Shown here: piece by piece, positions 51,241-60,065 of the stretch | Numbering within the stretch: position 1 is the stretch's first letter | Layout of the letters: each line of letters begins with the position of its first letter | Source of the DNA: Streptomyces flaveus | GTDB lineage: Bacteria; Actinomycetota; Actinomycetes; Streptomycetales; Streptomycetaceae | DNA length: 64,000 nt | Reading direction: 5' to 3' | Assembly: GCF_014647675.1 (NCBI RefSeq) | Contig: NZ_BMPQ01000026.1 | Coordinates: 1 to 64,000 of the forward strand | Made by a program: the position numbers and the translations under genes | Notes under the pieces: generated by a model | Databases searched by the model: none | What the model was told of the DNA's origin: nothing | The model's input: only the letters and a program-made list of their open reading frames with translations

Positions 51241-51293
51241 GTTCGTCGCGCCCTCTAATCCGGTGTCATCCGGAACGGAACAGCGCGACGAAC
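51241..51293 (+). promoter_or_regulatory. Structured leader before the deacetylase-like gene
   Basis: Outer perfect 11-bp arms GTTCGTCGCGC/GCGCGACGAAC enclose an inner TCCGG-TGTCAT-CCGGA hairpin; the structure ends 10 nt before the ATG at 51303. It could control translation, or act as a protein-binding cruciform. Confidence 0.45.
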
Positions 51294-51302
51294 GGGGCGG
51301 GA

Positions 51303-52586
51303 ATGCGCCACATCACTCGAAGGGGAATGCTGGGACTCGGGGCCGGTGCTGCGGCGGCTGTGGGACTCGCGGGCTGCGGTACCGAATTGGGAAATGGTTT
51401 CAGCGGTGACGAAGGTTCCGAAAAAGACCCCGGCAGCGACAAGGGCAACGGCAAGGGCAAGGGAAACACCGAACGCCCCATAGGCGACGGCTCCACCGCC
51501 TACACCGGCAGGCAGCCCAACCAGCCCGCGAAGCCCGAACCCCTCGAACCCGGCCAGACCCCGCCGCAGTTCGTGGTGTTCTCCTGGGACGGCGCGGGAG
51601 ACGTCGGCAACGGACTCTTCGAGCGGTTCCTGAAACTCTCCGAAGAGCACGACGCACACATGACGTTCTTTCTCTCCGGGCTGTATCTCCTGCCCGAGTC
51701 GAAAAAGCGCAAGTACCTTCCGCCGAACAATGCGCCGGGCGCCTCCGACATCGGTTATCTGACCGACGACCACGTCAAGTCGACGCTCAAGTACGTACGA
51801 CAGGCCTGGCTCGACGGCCATGAGATCGGCACGCACTTCAACGGCCACTTCTGCGGCGGTACCGGCACCGTCGCCAACTGGACGCCCAAGCAATGGCGCA
51901 GCGAGATCGACCAGGCGAAGTCCTTCGTCAAGGAATGGCGTACGAACACGGGCTGGACCGATCTGCCCGCGCTGCCCTTCGACTACGACAAGGAACTCAT
52001 CGGCGGCCGTACGCCCTGCCTGCTCGGCCAGGAGAACCTGCTGCCCACGGCCCGCGAACTCGGCTGGCGCTATGACGCCTCCTCGCCCGGCGGCCGTCAG
52101 CAATGGCCCGGAAAGAGTCAGGGGGTGTGGGATCTGCCACTCCAGGCGATCCCGTTCCCCGGCCACACCTTCGAGGTCCTCTCGATGGACTACAACATCC
52201 TCGCCAACCAGTCCCTCAACTCCACCCAGGCCCCGCCCGCCAACTACCCGGGCTGGCGCAAGCAGGCCACCGAGGCGTACATCACCGGATTCAAGCGGGC
52301 ATACGAGACGAATCGCGCACCTTTCTTCATCGGCAACCACTTCGAGGACTGGAACGGCGGCATCTACATGGACGCCGTCGAGGGAGCCCTGAAGCACATG
52401 GCCGGCAAGAAGGACGTACGACTCGTGTCGTTCCGGCAGTTCGTGGACTGGCTGGACGTACAGAAGCCGGAAGTGCTGGAGAAGCTCCAGGCGCTGGACG
52501 TCGGGCAGCAGCCGGTGGGTGGCTGGAACGAATACCTCGGGGACACGGCCGCGAGCTCCTCGAAGGAGCCCGAAAAGGCCGCCTGA
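51303..52586 (+). CDS. Secreted lipoprotein, polysaccharide deacetylase-like
   Basis: 427 residues. N-terminus RHITRRGMLGLGAGAAAAVG with a twin arginine and lipobox LAGC (about residue 24) points to Tat export and lipid anchoring. After a Gly/Lys/Asp linker comes a NodB-like barrel: VVFSWDGAGDVGNGLFERFL, HDAHMTFFLSGLYLLPE, then GHEIGTHFNGHFCGG (metal His-x4-His type). The Asp-Gly replaces the usual Asp-Asp of the catalytic loop, so deacetylase activity is uncertain. Conserved next to the ccs operon in my recollection of streptomycete genomes. Confidence 0.8.
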   Translation: MRHITRRGMLGLGAGAAAAVGLAGCGTELGNGFSGDEGSEKDPGSDKGNGKGKGNTERPIGDGSTAYTGRQPNQPAKPEPLEPGQTPPQFVVFSWDGAGDVGNGLFERFLKLSEEHDAHMTFFLSGLYLLPESKKRKYLPPNNAPGASDIGYLTDDHVKSTLKYVRQAWLDGHEIGTHFNGHFCGGTGTVANWTPKQWRSEIDQAKSFVKEWRTNTGWTDLPALPFDYDKELIGGRTPCLLGQENLLPTARELGWRYDASSPGGRQQWPGKSQGVWDLPLQAIPFPGHTFEVLSMDYNILANQSLNSTQAPPANYPGWRKQATEAYITGFKRAYETNRAPFFIGNHFEDWNGGIYMDAVEGALKHMAGKKDVRLVSFRQFVDWLDVQKPEVLEKLQALDVGQQPVGGWNEYLGDTAASSSKEPEKAA

Positions 52587-52652
52587 AATGCGGGTTTCCA
52601 CCCGTGAGGGGGGTGCGCAAGATCCCCGGAACGGACATGCGAAACTTTTCAC

Positions 52653-53294
52653 ATGAGTGCCGCAAGCCACGACCCCCAGCGCTCGAAACGCACCCGCTCG
52701 TCCATTCGTACGCGTAGTCGCGCCGCCCTGTTCACCTGCGGGGCCGCCGTCGCGGCACTGCTGCTGTCCGCGTGCGGATCCGGGGGTACCAAGGGGGGAG
52801 GCGGCGGCACCGGGTTCGTCACCGGCACCGACGGCATCGCCACGGTCGAGAAAGCCGAGCGGGCATCGGCACCCGACCTGTCCGGCAAGACCATCGACGG
52901 CAAGCAGCTCGATGTCGCCGACTACAAGGGCGACATCGTCGTCCTGAACGTCTGGGGCTCCTGGTGCGGGCCCTGCCGCCTGGAGGCGAAGAACTTCGTC
53001 AAGGTCTCCGAGGACCTCAAGGACCAGGGCGTACAGTTCGTCGGCATCAACACCCGCGACACCAGCACCAAACCCGCGGTGGCCTTCGAGAAGGAGTACG
53101 GGGTCACCTATCCCAGCCTGTACGACCCGACGGGCAAGCTGATGCTCCGCTTCGAGAAGGGCACGCTCAACCCGCAGGCGATCCCCTCCACGATCGTCAT
53201 CGACCGGGAGGGCAGGATCGCGTCCCGCTCGCTGCAGGCGCTCAGCGAGGACAAGCTCCGCAAGATGCTCAAGCCGATCCTCGCGGAGAAGTGA
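52653..53294 (+). CDS. resA: ResA/TlpA-type thioredoxin lipoprotein
   Basis: 213 residues. Basic N-terminus, signal peptide and lipobox LLSAC (about residue 41), Gly-rich linker, thioredoxin domain with active site WGSWCGPCRLEAK and cis-Pro in NPQAIPSTIVID. Works outside the membrane, reducing the heme-binding cysteines of apocytochrome c, with electrons from CcdA. First gene of a four-gene System II cytochrome c maturation operon; gaps to the following genes are 6, 3 and -4 bp. Confidence 0.92.
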   Translation: MSAASHDPQRSKRTRSSIRTRSRAALFTCGAAVAALLLSACGSGGTKGGGGGTGFVTGTDGIATVEKAERASAPDLSGKTIDGKQLDVADYKGDIVVLNVWGSWCGPCRLEAKNFVKVSEDLKDQGVQFVGINTRDTSTKPAVAFEKEYGVTYPSLYDPTGKLMLRFEKGTLNPQAIPSTIVIDREGRIASRSLQALSEDKLRKMLKPILAEK

Positions 53295-53300
53295 CGGCTC

Positions 53301-54065
53301 GTGTCCCTTCTTGCCGCAGTCACCGACAACAACCAGACAGTCCTCAACGGGGCCCTGCTGCTCGCCCTGCCGGTCGCCGTGCTCGGCGGGCTCGTGTCCT
53401 TCTTCTCGCCGTGCGTCCTGCCGCTCGTGCCCGGCTACCTCTCGTACGTCACCGGAGTCACCGGCACCGACCTGGCCGAGGCCCGGCGCGGGCGGATGGT
53501 CGTGGGTGCCTCCCTCTTCGTGCTCGGCTTCACCGCCGTGTTCGTCTCCAGCGGGGCGCTGTTCGGCTACTTCGGCTCGACCCTGCTGGAGCACCAGAGC
53601 ACGCTTTCCAAGGTGCTCGGCGGGCTCATGATCCTCATGGGCATCTTCTTCATGGGCCTGATGCCCTGGCTCACCCAGCGTGAGTTCCGTTTCCACCGGC
53701 GGCCCGTGACGGGGCTGGTGGGTGCCCCCGTCCTCGGCGCGCTCTTCGGGATCGGCTGGACGCCGTGCATCGGCCCGACCCTCGCCTCCGTACTGGCGCT
53801 CTCCTCCAGCCAGGCGAGCGCGGGCCGTGGGGCCCTCCTGACCGTCGCGTACTGCCTCGGCCTCGGCGTGCCCTTCGTGCTCGCCGCGGTCGCCTTCCGC
53901 AAGGCACTCGGCGCCTTCGGCTGGGTCAAGCGCCACTATGTCTGGGTGATGCGCATCGGCGGCACCATGATGATCGTGACCGGGGTGCTCCTGCTGACCG
54001 GCGCGTGGGACCGCATCTTGCAGGAGATGCAGGTCTGGTCCAACGGCTTCATCGTAGGGATCTGA
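53301..54065 (+). CDS. ccdA: CcdA-type thiol-disulfide transmembrane transporter
   Basis: 254 residues, six or seven membrane helices. Carries reducing power from cytoplasmic thioredoxin across the membrane to ResA. The two key Cys lie in FFSPCVLPLVPGYLSYVTGV (helix 1) and GWTPCIGPTLASVLALSSSQ (helix 4), both with the P-C pattern. GTG start with GAGAAG upstream. Between resA and resB in the operon. Confidence 0.93.
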   Translation: MSLLAAVTDNNQTVLNGALLLALPVAVLGGLVSFFSPCVLPLVPGYLSYVTGVTGTDLAEARRGRMVVGASLFVLGFTAVFVSSGALFGYFGSTLLEHQSTLSKVLGGLMILMGIFFMGLMPWLTQREFRFHRRPVTGLVGAPVLGALFGIGWTPCIGPTLASVLALSSSQASAGRGALLTVAYCLGLGVPFVLAAVAFRKALGAFGWVKRHYVWVMRIGGTMMIVTGVLLLTGAWDRILQEMQVWSNGFIVGI

Positions 54066-54068
54066 TCC

Positions 54069-55877
54069 ATGAGCACCACTGAGACCGGCAAGCGCTCCGC
54101 GGCGCGGGACGACGACTCGGCCGTACGGGACGACAACGAGCTCGGCGCCGCCGGCTCCCAGCTCTCCACCGCCCCCCGCGAGGACGCGCCCAACCTGCCC
54201 TCGCTGGGCGTCATCGGCTGGGCCCGCTGGTTCTGGCGGCAGCTCACCTCCATGCGGGTCGCGCTGATCCTGCTGTTCCTGCTGTCGCTCGGGGCGATCC
54301 CCGGCTCGCTGATCCCGCAGAGCGGGACCGACGAGATGAAGGTCGAGCAGTTCGCGCAGGACCACCCGACGCTCACGCCGATCTACGAGAAGCTCGGGCT
54401 GTTCCACGTCTACAGCTCCGTGTGGTTCTCGGCGATCTACATCCTGCTGTTCGTCTCGCTCATCGGCTGCATCGTGCCCCGCACCTGGCAGTTCGTCGGC
54501 CAGCTGCGCGGCCGGCCGCCCGGCGCACCCCGCCGCCTGACCCGGCTGCCCGCGTACACGACATGGCGTACCGAGGCCGAGCCCGAGCAGGTCCGCGAGG
54601 CCGCGCTCACGCTGCTGAAGAAGCGGCGCTTCCGCGCGCATCTCGCCGGGGACGCCGTCGCCGCCGAGAAGGGCTACCTCCGCGAGGTCGGCAACCTCGC
54701 CTTCCACATCGCGCTGATTGTGATGCTGATCGCCTTCGCCTGGGGCCAGCTCTTCAAGTCCGAGGGCAACAAGCTGATCATCGAGGGCGACGGTTTCGCC
54801 AACACCCTCACGCAGTACGACGACTTCAAGTCCGGGAACCTCTTCAGCTCCGACGACCTGAATCCGTTCAGCTTCACCCTGAAGGACTTCAAGGGCACGT
54901 ACGCGAGGACAGGGCCCAACAGGGGCACACCGCGCATCTACGAGGCCGCCGTCACCTACAGCGAGGGTGCCGACGGTGCGGAGAAGAAGCGGACGATCGA
55001 GGTCAACGAGCCGCTGAAGATCGACGGCTCGAACGTCTACCTCGTCAGCCACGGTTACGCCCCTGTCGTCACCGTCCGCAACGGCAAGGGCGACGTCGTC
55101 TTCAGCCAGGCCGTGCCGATGCTGCCGCTCGACGCCAACGTCACCTCCTCCGGTGCGATCAAGGTCCTCGACGGCTACACGAACGCCAAGGGCGAGAAGG
55201 AACAGCTCGGCTTCAACGCCTTCTTCGTGCCGACGTTCGCCGGTGCGGGCCAGGGCCAGATGCTGTCCCAGTTCCCGGCACCGGACTTCCCGGTACTGGC
55301 GCTCTCCGCCTACCACGGCGACCTGGGCGTCAACTCGGGCCTCCCGCAGAGCGTGTACCAGCTCGACACGAAGAACATGAAGGAGTTCAAGGACTCCAAG
55401 GGCGAACTGTTCAAGCAACGCCTCCTCCCAGGCGAGACCATGAAGCTCCCGAACGGCGCCGGCTCGATCACCTTCGAGAAGGACATCAAGGAGTGGGCCG
55501 GCTTCCAGGTCACCCAACAGCCCGGCAGCGGCTGGGCCCTGGCCGGAGCCCTGGCCGCCATCTTCGGCCTCGCCGGCTCCCTGTTCATCCAACGCCGCCG
55601 GGTCTGGGTCCGCGCCACCGCAGGCCCCGACGGCGTCACGGTCGTCGAAATGGCCGGCCTCGGCCGCAGCGAATCCGCGAAAGTCCCCGAGGAACTGGGG
55701 GACTTGGCGGCCATCCTGTACGAGACGGCTCCTGGCGCACCGGATCCGGACGCCGAGCCGGAGACCGACGCCAAGGCTTCCGAAGCCGAGCCCGAGCCGG
55801 ACGCCAAGGTTTCCGAAGCCGAAGCCGACCCCACCCCCGACCCCCAAGCCGTACCTGCCGAAGGGGCTGAGCAGTGA
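54069..55877 (+). CDS. resB: Cytochrome c biogenesis protein ResB
   Basis: 602 residues. N-terminal cytoplasmic stretch of about 55, helices 1-2 (ALILLFLLSLGAIPGSLIPQ, VWFSAIYILLFVSLIGCIVP), helix 3 (LAFHIALIVMLIAFAWGQLF), an outside domain of about 300 residues, a last helix (WALAGALAAIFGLAGSLFIQ) and an acidic Ala/Glu/Pro tail. ResB and CcsB together form the heme-handling synthase that attaches heme to apocytochrome c outside. The tail has repeated EAEPEPDAK units of unknown role. Confidence 0.92.
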   Translation: MSTTETGKRSAARDDDSAVRDDNELGAAGSQLSTAPREDAPNLPSLGVIGWARWFWRQLTSMRVALILLFLLSLGAIPGSLIPQSGTDEMKVEQFAQDHPTLTPIYEKLGLFHVYSSVWFSAIYILLFVSLIGCIVPRTWQFVGQLRGRPPGAPRRLTRLPAYTTWRTEAEPEQVREAALTLLKKRRFRAHLAGDAVAAEKGYLREVGNLAFHIALIVMLIAFAWGQLFKSEGNKLIIEGDGFANTLTQYDDFKSGNLFSSDDLNPFSFTLKDFKGTYARTGPNRGTPRIYEAAVTYSEGADGAEKKRTIEVNEPLKIDGSNVYLVSHGYAPVVTVRNGKGDVVFSQAVPMLPLDANVTSSGAIKVLDGYTNAKGEKEQLGFNAFFVPTFAGAGQGQMLSQFPAPDFPVLALSAYHGDLGVNSGLPQSVYQLDTKNMKEFKDSKGELFKQRLLPGETMKLPNGAGSITFEKDIKEWAGFQVTQQPGSGWALAGALAAIFGLAGSLFIQRRRVWVRATAGPDGVTVVEMAGLGRSESAKVPEELGDLAAILYETAPGAPDPDAEPETDAKASEAEPEPDAKVSEAEADPTPDPQAVPAEGAEQ

Positions 55878-56977
55878 CTCTCGCCGCCGCGACCAACGAA
55901 AACCTCGCGAACCTCAGCAACACGCTGATCTACTCCGCGATGGCCGTCTACACGCTGGCCTTCTTCGCCTACATCGCCGAGTGGACCTTCGGCAGCCGCA
56001 GCAAGGTCAGCCGCACGGCAGCCGCGCTCACCGGCGACGCGAAGGGCGCGAAGAAGGACACCAAGAAGGCCGGTGCGCCCGAGGTCACCGTGAAGAAAGC
56101 CGGCGGCACCGCCGTACTGGAGCGGCCCAAGGTCGTCACACGAGCCGCCGCCGGTGCGCGGGACGTGCCGGACGGACCCGGCGCGCACGGCGGGGACGAA
56201 CAGGGCGACCTCTACGGACGTATCGCCGTGTCCCTCACCGTGCTCGCCTTCCTCATCGAGTTCGGCGGAGTGCTCGCACGGGCCCTGTCGGTGCAGCGGG
56301 CGCCGTGGGGCAACATGTACGAGTTCAACATCACCTTCTCCACCGTCGCCGTAGGCGTGTACCTCTCACTCCTCGCGCTGAAGAAGAACATCCGCTGGCT
56401 CGGCCTCCCCCTGGTCACCTCGGTCCTCCTCGATCTCGGTCTCGCCGTCACTGTCTTGTACACCGCCAGTGACCAATTGGTTCCCGCGCTCCACTCGTAC
56501 TGGCTCTACATCCACGTATCGACGGCGATCTTCTGCGGCGCCGTCTTCTACGTGGGCGCGGTCGGCACGATCCTGTACCTCTTCAAGGACTCGTACGAGA
56601 ACAAGCTGGCCGGCGGTGGCACGCCCGGCCGTTTCGCCACCTCCGTCCTGGAGCGGCTCCCGTCCTCCGCCTCCCTCGACAAGTTCTCCTACCGCGTCAA
56701 CGCCGCCGTCTTCCCCCTGTGGACCTTCACGATCATCGCGGGCGCCATCTGGGCGGGCGACGCCTGGGGCCGCTACTGGGGCTGGGACCCCAAGGAGACC
56801 TGGTCCTTCATCACCTGGGTCGCGTACGCCTGCTACCTCCACGCCCGCGCCACGGCCGGCTGGAAGGGCCGCAAGGCCGCGTACATCGCCCTCGCCGCCT
56901 TCGCCTGCTGGCTGTTCAACTACTACGGCGTGAACATCTTCGTGAGCGGCAAGCACTCGTACGCCGACGTCGGCTGA
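55874..56977 (+). CDS. ccsB: Cytochrome c biogenesis protein CcsB/ResC
   Basis: 367 residues; the GTG overlaps the resB stop by 4 bp. One N-terminal helix, a basic Ala-rich loop, then the CcmC/CcsA-type core with eight or so helices. The heme-handling WWD motif is complete: WGRYWGWDPKETWSFITWV; flanking His residues (ALHSYWLYIHVSTAIF, KHSYADVG) can ligate heme. Partner of ResB in System II maturation. Followed by a hairpin terminator. Confidence 0.94.
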   Translation: MTLAAATNENLANLSNTLIYSAMAVYTLAFFAYIAEWTFGSRSKVSRTAAALTGDAKGAKKDTKKAGAPEVTVKKAGGTAVLERPKVVTRAAAGARDVPDGPGAHGGDEQGDLYGRIAVSLTVLAFLIEFGGVLARALSVQRAPWGNMYEFNITFSTVAVGVYLSLLALKKNIRWLGLPLVTSVLLDLGLAVTVLYTASDQLVPALHSYWLYIHVSTAIFCGAVFYVGAVGTILYLFKDSYENKLAGGGTPGRFATSVLERLPSSASLDKFSYRVNAAVFPLWTFTIIAGAIWAGDAWGRYWGWDPKETWSFITWVAYACYLHARATAGWKGRKAAYIALAAFACWLFNYYGVNIFVSGKHSYADVG

Positions 56978-56996
56978 GCGCAGCGCATCACCCACG

Positions 56997-57035
56997 AGGC
57001 CGGTTCCATGTGACGTACGTCGCGGGAGCCGGCCT
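56997..57035. terminator. Hairpin between ccsB and the SHOCT gene
   Basis: AGGCCGG...CCGGCCT, a 7-bp stem with a 25-nt loop containing ACGTACGT, between convergent stops at 56977 and 57066. Confidence 0.55.
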
Positions 57036-57065
57036 TCGTCGTACGGACAGGTGGGACACGCCGGG

Positions 57066-57479
57066 TCAGTGGAGGACCTTCTCCTTGGCCCGGCGGAACT
57101 CCTCGTCGGAGATGTCGCCCCGGGCCCGGATCTCCGAGAGCTTGGCGAGTTGATCCGCCTCGCTGGCTGGGCCGGTGGCGCCGACGGTCTCGCGGACGTA
57201 CCGGTTCGTCTCCTCCAACTGGGCCCTGACGTGCGCCTGTTCACGCGCGCCCATGTCCTTGCCCCGGGCAATGAGGTAGACGAAGACGCCCAGGAACGGA
57301 AGGACGATCGTGAAGACCAGCCATCCCGTCTTGGCCCATCCACCCATGGAGTCGTCACGGAAGATGTCGACGACGACACGGAAGAGCAGGAAGATCCACA
57401 TGACCCAGAGGAAGATCCACATGACTGTCCAGAAGGCGCCCAGGAGCGGGTAGTCGTAGGCCAGATTCACACTGCCCAT
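57066..57479 (-). CDS. PLDc_N plus SHOCT membrane protein (paralogue)
   Basis: 137 residues, aligned end to end with the protein at 36375-36842: same LAYDYPLL opening, two helices (FWTVMWIFLWVMWIFLLFRV, WLVFTIVLPFLGVFVYLIAR) and SHOCT end (AKLSEIRARGDISDEEFRRA). It lacks the 18-residue tail of the paralogue. It starts a second set of stress-island type genes. No 17-bp inverted repeat was found upstream of this copy. Confidence 0.88.
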   Translation of the reverse strand: MGSVNLAYDYPLLGAFWTVMWIFLWVMWIFLLFRVVVDIFRDDSMGGWAKTGWLVFTIVLPFLGVFVYLIARGKDMGAREQAHVRAQLEETNRYVRETVGATGPASEADQLAKLSEIRARGDISDEEFRRAKEKVLH

Positions 57480-57587
57480 CGCTTCTCCTGTTGCTGTCGT
57501 TGCGTTGAGGTCGCGGCGCGCGCCGGGGCGGAAGCCGCAGGCCCCTTCCGGAGGGGGCGGGGCCCGCGACCCAGGCCGCGCCGGTCG

Positions 57588-57935
57588 TTACTGCTCCTCT
57601 TCGCCGGGAAGTTCCAGCCCGAAGGCGTCGCCGATGGCGCGGGCGGCGGACACGATGCGGGCGCTGCCCACCACGGGGGCGATCGCCACGAGCGTTCCCT
57701 GGATCTTCTCCAGCGGCACGCCGACTTCCGCGGCAGTGCCGATGTTGAGGAGGTACGAGGGGGCAGAGGCATCCATGGCCACCAGAGCCGCGATGCGTGC
57801 CAGCAGATACGTCTCCTCATCCAGCCCGGACCGCTCGAACGTGTCGAGCGTCATCTGGACGAGTGTCTCGAACACGGGCGCGTTCGCTTCGGCGAGGGCG
57901 GCGACGCCGCTCGCCCCTGTCTCCTTCTCAGCCAT
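57588..57935 (-). CDS. Carboxymuconolactone decarboxylase-family protein
   Basis: 115 residues from the ATG at 57935 (AAAGGAG upstream). All-alpha CMD fold (FETLVQMTLDTFERSGLDEE, TYLLARIAALVAMDASAPSY, LVAIAPVVGSARIVSAARAI). The C-x-x-C of AhpD-type peroxidases is absent, so redox activity is unlikely; the role is unknown. Between the SHOCT gene and the large membrane protein, probably co-transcribed. Confidence 0.82.
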   Translation of the reverse strand: MAEKETGASGVAALAEANAPVFETLVQMTLDTFERSGLDEETYLLARIAALVAMDASAPSYLLNIGTAAEVGVPLEKIQGTLVAIAPVVGSARIVSAARAIGDAFGLELPGEEEQ

Positions 57936-58005
57936 CTCAGGCTCCTTTCCTGGCGGTTGGTGTGACGTACGTCTTCGGGAGAGCCTCGGCGTGCGCCGGA
58001 CGGCA

Positions 58006-59370
58006 TCAGCCGGGGCGGATGACTGGCTGATCGCCGACGGTCGGGCGTTCTGCTGTGCCGGAGGCCGCGGCGAGGATTCCGAGAAGAGCCAGCACGAGGA
58101 CGACGATGCCGAGGACAAGCGCCACGGCCCCGGGGGTGGGGTAGTTCCACAGCACCAGGGCGAGTACGCCGCCGGCGATGACGATGCCGGTGGTCCAGCC
58201 GGCGTGCGCGTCCAGCCAGCGGCCGGCCGCGCCGGTACGCAGACCGTGGCGCGCCATGGCCCGGCCGGTGGCCCCGGTTCCGCCTGCCGCCCCTGATCTG
58301 ATCCACCGGGCACCGTGTCCGGGACCGTACAGATAGGCGGCCAGCGCGGTGATCACGGCGATGACCAGGACCGTAACCGTGCTGTTCCTCAGGAAACGGA
58401 TGAAGGTGTCGTAGATGTCGGCCGCGGTGTCCTGCGGCAGAGCGGTGGTGGGGACGGAGTCCAGATAGACCTGGCGCAGCACGGCAAGGCCGACGAGCAG
58501 CACGATCATCATGACCCCGACGCCGATGGCCGTGGCCAGCAGGGCGGCGCGATGCGCGGGGGCGCTCCAGATGGCGAGCGCCGCCAGGACCAGGACCACG
58601 ACGGGGAGCCAGATACCGATCACGTTCAGCAGACGCATGCCGTCCTGGGCCTCGTTCAGCTTGTCGGTGTGCAGCAGGGTGATCGTCTTGTCGACGTCGG
58701 GGATCTTCGAGGCCGGAGCGAAGCCCGCGTCCACCAGCCTTTGCTTGACGTCGTCGATGACGGTGCCGAGGTTCAGGTCGATGGTGCCGTCGCCGGCCTG
58801 GACAGCGCTGCTGCCCTCGCCGGTGAGGACCTTCACCACGGCGGCGTGGGCCCGTCGGTTGGCGTCGTCCCACACTTCGGCGAACTGGTCGCTGGTCACC
58901 ACCTTGTGCACGATGTCGTGGACGGCCGAGTTGAGCGCGCTCTTCAGCGGGCCGGTCAGTGCTTTGGCGCCCTCGACCACCCGAGGTGGCGCCCCGTCCT
59001 GCTGCAACCTCTGGGCGAGGGCTGCGGTGAAGGCGGCGACGTCGACGTTGTCGACCACGCGCTTGGTGAGCCGGTCGGTCACCGTGTTCTGGACGGAGGG
59101 CTCGGTGGCGATCGGGGCGACGGTCTGGACGTACCGGTCGGTGTCGGAGACCTCGGAGTCGACCCAGGCCGCGACCACGGCCAGCGGCGCCAGGAGGAAG
59201 GCCAGCAGCAGTAGCAGGGAGGTGGCCGTGTAGCGCAGATGCCGGTGGCGAACGGACGCCGCCTTGCGCAGCCGTTCGTACTCGTCCCGTTCCGTGGCGT
59301 TCAAGGGAGGGCCGGCGGCCGGACGGTCAGGTCCTTCGGAAGCCGATGACGAACCATCAGAGGAATCCAT
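58006..59370 (-). CDS. Large uncharacterised membrane protein (paralogue of 37853-39202)
   Basis: 454 residues from the ATG at 59370 (GGGGCGAC upstream). Same architecture as 37853-39202: NATERDEYERLRKAASVRHR, helix 1 (TSLLLLLAFLLAPLAVVAAW), the outside domain beginning DSEVSDTDRYVQTVAPIATE, with GAPPRVVEGAKALTGPLKSA, then YLDSVPTTALPQDTAADIYD and the C-terminal helices. The N-terminal 25 residues and the C-terminus differ. No enzyme motif. Confidence 0.86.
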   Translation of the reverse strand: MDSSDGSSSASEGPDRPAAGPPLNATERDEYERLRKAASVRHRHLRYTATSLLLLLAFLLAPLAVVAAWVDSEVSDTDRYVQTVAPIATEPSVQNTVTDRLTKRVVDNVDVAAFTAALAQRLQQDGAPPRVVEGAKALTGPLKSALNSAVHDIVHKVVTSDQFAEVWDDANRRAHAAVVKVLTGEGSSAVQAGDGTIDLNLGTVIDDVKQRLVDAGFAPASKIPDVDKTITLLHTDKLNEAQDGMRLLNVIGIWLPVVVLVLAALAIWSAPAHRAALLATAIGVGVMMIVLLVGLAVLRQVYLDSVPTTALPQDTAADIYDTFIRFLRNSTVTVLVIAVITALAAYLYGPGHGARWIRSGAAGGTGATGRAMARHGLRTGAAGRWLDAHAGWTTGIVIAGGVLALVLWNYPTPGAVALVLGIVVLVLALLGILAAASGTAERPTVGDQPVIRPG

Positions 59371-59432
59371 GAGTCGCCCCTTGGCTTGCAGCTTCGGTTT
59401 GTAGAGCCACGTACGTAGGTGGGAAGGCGGCC

Positions 59433-59756
59433 TCAGGCTTCTTCCAGGGCCTGACCGAACTCGCGCAGCACTCGGCCGTGATGGCTGTGGGTGAGCTGGT
59501 GTCCGACCGCCAGGACCAGCGCCACCGGCCATTCGAGGATCTCCAGAGCGGCCAGTACGCCAACGCCGGCGAGAAAGGCGAGCTGCTCGGGAGGGGGCAG
59601 TTCAAGACGCGCGCCGAACACGTCGAGAGTCACGGTGTGGTGTGTGACAGCGCGTTCAGCGGCCGCGCCTGCCGACTTCGCGTCCGTGCCCGAGGCACCG
59701 GGCTGAACGGGACGGGCATCCTGTGGGGTGACAGTTGATGCGGTCATGGTTGCCAT
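59433..59756 (-). CDS. Small membrane protein of unknown function
   Basis: 107 residues from the ATG at 59756 (59801 and 59747 also possible). The first 45 residues are Ala/Gly/Pro rich; a strand-like VTLDVFGARLELPPPEQ precedes a helix LAFLAGVGVLAALEILEWP and a second hydrophobic run (VALVLAVGHQL), then HSHHGRVLREF. No family recognised. It lies 62 bp upstream of the large membrane protein gene in the same direction. Confidence 0.6.
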   Translation of the reverse strand: MATMTASTVTPQDARPVQPGASGTDAKSAGAAAERAVTHHTVTLDVFGARLELPPPEQLAFLAGVGVLAALEILEWPVALVLAVGHQLTHSHHGRVLREFGQALEEA

Positions 59757-60065
59757 CCGTTCCATCGCCGACCACGAAGCCTCGGCGATGCGTTTTGGCA
59801 CGTTTTGTCATCCTGTTAACCATACCGAGGGTGTGCGGGCGTCGCATTGCCGAGCGGCGGGCCGAGCATGACGGCGATGTCGCCCTCCTCTCCACCTCTC
59901 CCACCCTTCACGCCGACCACAGTTCGCCCCCCATGGCCACTCGGCGGGAAGCCCCCAGCTTCTCGGGTGGCATGTGGGGCAGCCGACGGAGCCGACCGAC
60001 ATGCGGATCCCCCGGTCGAGTGGTCCACTGGATGAGGGAGTTGCTACTCCGCGTGAGGAGTTGCC
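59757..60065. promoter_or_regulatory. Divergent gap before the DUF6325 gene
   Basis: 309 bp with no gene. The left 70 bp is AT-richer and has near-repeats GCGTTTTGGC and ACGTTTTGTC followed by TGTTAACCATACC, a plausible promoter for the minus-strand gene. Nothing else stands out. Confidence 0.4.

Noticed and set aside
51255..55847. A 1530-residue open frame on the minus strand
   Set aside because: It lies antisense to the deacetylase, resA, ccdA and resB genes, which have clear families; long antisense frames are expected at this GC content.
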